Assembly (NCBI GenBank): GCA_026874595.1
Contig: CM049322.1
Coordinates: 55,862,386-55,926,385 of the forward strand
DNA length: 64,000 nucleotides
Reading direction: 5' to 3'
DNA from: Sipunculus nudus
Taxonomy: Eukaryota; Annelida; Sipuncula; Golfingiida; Sipunculidae
Of the stretch, positions 63,201 through 64,000 are shown in pieces. Below the pieces are notes generated by a model, which saw nothing but the letters and a program-made list of their open reading frames with translations, did not search any database and was not told the DNA's origin. Each line of letters opens with the position of its first letter. Positions within the stretch are counted from its first letter, which is position 1. Made by a program: the position numbers and the translations under genes.

Positions 63201-64000
63201 CTTCCATTTGATTTGCTTCCTATTCTCACATAAGCAAAATGTTACCATATGAGTTGGGAAATATTGTATGAATATTTTGTTATGATAGTCTGCTTATGTT
63301 AACTATATGAATCTTGTTATACCATTCACCTATCTGTGTATTTTTGTCTTATTACATGATTACTATCCTTTATAAATAGTCTAGATAGAAAAAAAAAAGC
63401 CACAAAGTTTACTTTAAAGTAGCTGGTTACACTTAATGACAATGTCTGTTTTACATAGTGAGATATATGAAACAACAGACTATTCCACATTGATTCAGTC
63501 AATTAGTCAAATTAACAGACTGATTCTTCATTACAATTTCGGTCATATTACAAAGTGCCTGAGTGGATCAGGCAATTTGTAAACTGAGTGATAATTAAGG
63601 TAATTTAAAAATTGACTGATTTTACACATTGACTGTAACATATGGTTGTAGAGATATGCATATATTTGTATTATATCTTTTTATGTATACTTGTATAAAG
63701 TGTATCAATATATTAGGTTATTTATGTGTATGTATATTGATTAATATATCGTATCTATATTTTTTCTTGCATATATATTGCACTTTCAATGCATTTACAT
63801 GGACTATGAGTCTGCAAAAAACAATTTGTGTGCGTCTATGTAAAGCTCTATTTATGAATTTTATTTATAAACTGGTTCCTACCTTTTCATACATTGTATC
63901 ATCCATGGTAGGTTGATCACCCAGACGGCAACTTGTGTCTGTAAGGACATAGCCAAGAGAGGCTACGACAAGTACAGCACCGAAAAACATGGTGCTTCCC
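54246..64000 (-). CDS. Secreted protein with two tandem lipocalin-like domains, 12 exons
   Basis: Exons: 63883-64000 (partial), 61802-61824, 61350-61511, 59892-59983, 58260-58475, 57991-58014, 57611-57666, 57004-57131, 56551-56642, 55490-55693, 54688-54711, 54246-54286. All introns are GT-AG and all phases agree, giving 389 codons from the ATG at 63990. The dead copy suggests the true start lies 24 bases further upstream, outside the window. A signal peptide (MFFGAVLVVASLGYVL) begins it. Domain 1 has NYHTYSIDYYC and HIWSR with a following helix. Domain 2 has NFDMERLLGRWYLKTWFYG (the lipocalin G-x-W motif), VDTDYSRYFLGFSC and RLWSR. Each domain ends in a 24-nt micro-exon (CPVEKAG, CPAEAEQ). 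The tail is GCGCKPYWDW. Lipocalins bind small hydrophobic ligands in a barrel; the ligand here is unknown. Domain 1 lacks G-x-W. Confidence 0.8.
62206..63639. mobile_element. TIR element inserted in the right gene copy only
   Basis: Ends read GTTTCAGTCAATGTGTAAAA and, inverted, GTTACAGTCAATGTGTAAAA, with similarity extending about 80 bases inward. It is flanked by ATAT (62202-62205 and 63640-63643). The left duplicated block has a single TTGTATATG at the corresponding position (near 38540), i.e. an empty site. A third inverted copy of the end lies inside at about 62324-62343, so the left 138 bases resemble a complete small element by themselves. A 71-codon minus-strand frame (62619-62834) has no recognised domain. 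It sits in intron 1 of the lipocalin-like gene. Confidence 0.85.

Larger units (their letters stand above)
53024..64000. repeat. Tandem segmental duplication, right copy
   Basis: Aligns exon by exon and in parts of introns with 28298-38960. The right end is cut by the window. Differences include three rather than one 255-bp units, no 50/51-bp satellite, and an extra TIR element at 62206-63639. Confidence 0.88.

Noticed and set aside
1-64000. CRISPR array or bacterial operon
   Set aside because: Tandem repeats here have no unique spacers of constant length, and genes are intron-split; the DNA is animal-like.

Overview
The window looks like nuclear DNA from an aquatic invertebrate, most likely a mollusc or another lophotrochozoan. 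The evidence is: strongly AT-rich sequence, split genes with GT-AG introns, long (AT)n tracts, tRNA-derived SINEs, several LINE types and a Penelope-like relic with a hammerhead ribozyme. The clade is an inference from repeat style, not a proof. Most open frames here are repeats or pseudogenes. The real genes are split into short exons and were rebuilt by matching splice sites and codon phase.

Layout. 1-4.64 kb: a decayed APE-type LINE (copy A, minus strand, cut by the window start). 5.48-6.69 kb: a decayed Penelope-like relic on the plus strand ending in a hammerhead ribozyme, followed by a 37-bp-arm palindrome between (AT)n tracts. 9.36-10.74 kb: a complete three-exon gene (minus) for a 68-residue secreted peptide with eight cysteines. 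11.6-12.2 kb: a minisatellite. 14.2-14.6 kb: two tRNA-derived SINEs. 16.1-17.8 kb: exon-like relics that may belong to a second small secreted peptide gene; its promoter flank recurs at 49.8-50.1 kb. 18.16-19.50 kb: a 5'-truncated L2/CR1-type LINE. 23.0-28.0 kb: copy B of the first LINE, nearly full length. 28.3-38.96 kb and 53.0-64.0 kb: two copies of one large tandem segmental duplication.

Each duplicated block carries the same twelve-exon gene (minus strand). In the right copy (54.25-64.0 kb) every exon stays open and every intron phase matches, giving a secreted protein of about 390-397 residues with two lipocalin-like domains in tandem, each followed by a 24-nt CP-x-E micro-exon, and a short GCGC tail. 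In the left copy the same gene is dead: frameshifts, in-frame stops and a deletion that cuts exon 3. Its introns were expanded by a 50/51-bp satellite that is split by a TIR element. The right copy has instead gained a 1.43-kb TIR element with a visible empty site in the left copy.

Other mobile DNA: a 1.83-kb foldback element (43.85-45.68 kb) with a 6-bp target duplication and tandem-repeat arms. The two LINE-A/B copies keep a 2A-type translational recoding motif (GDVELNPGP) near the start of ORF1. No CRISPR array, operon, rRNA or convincing functional tRNA gene was seen.
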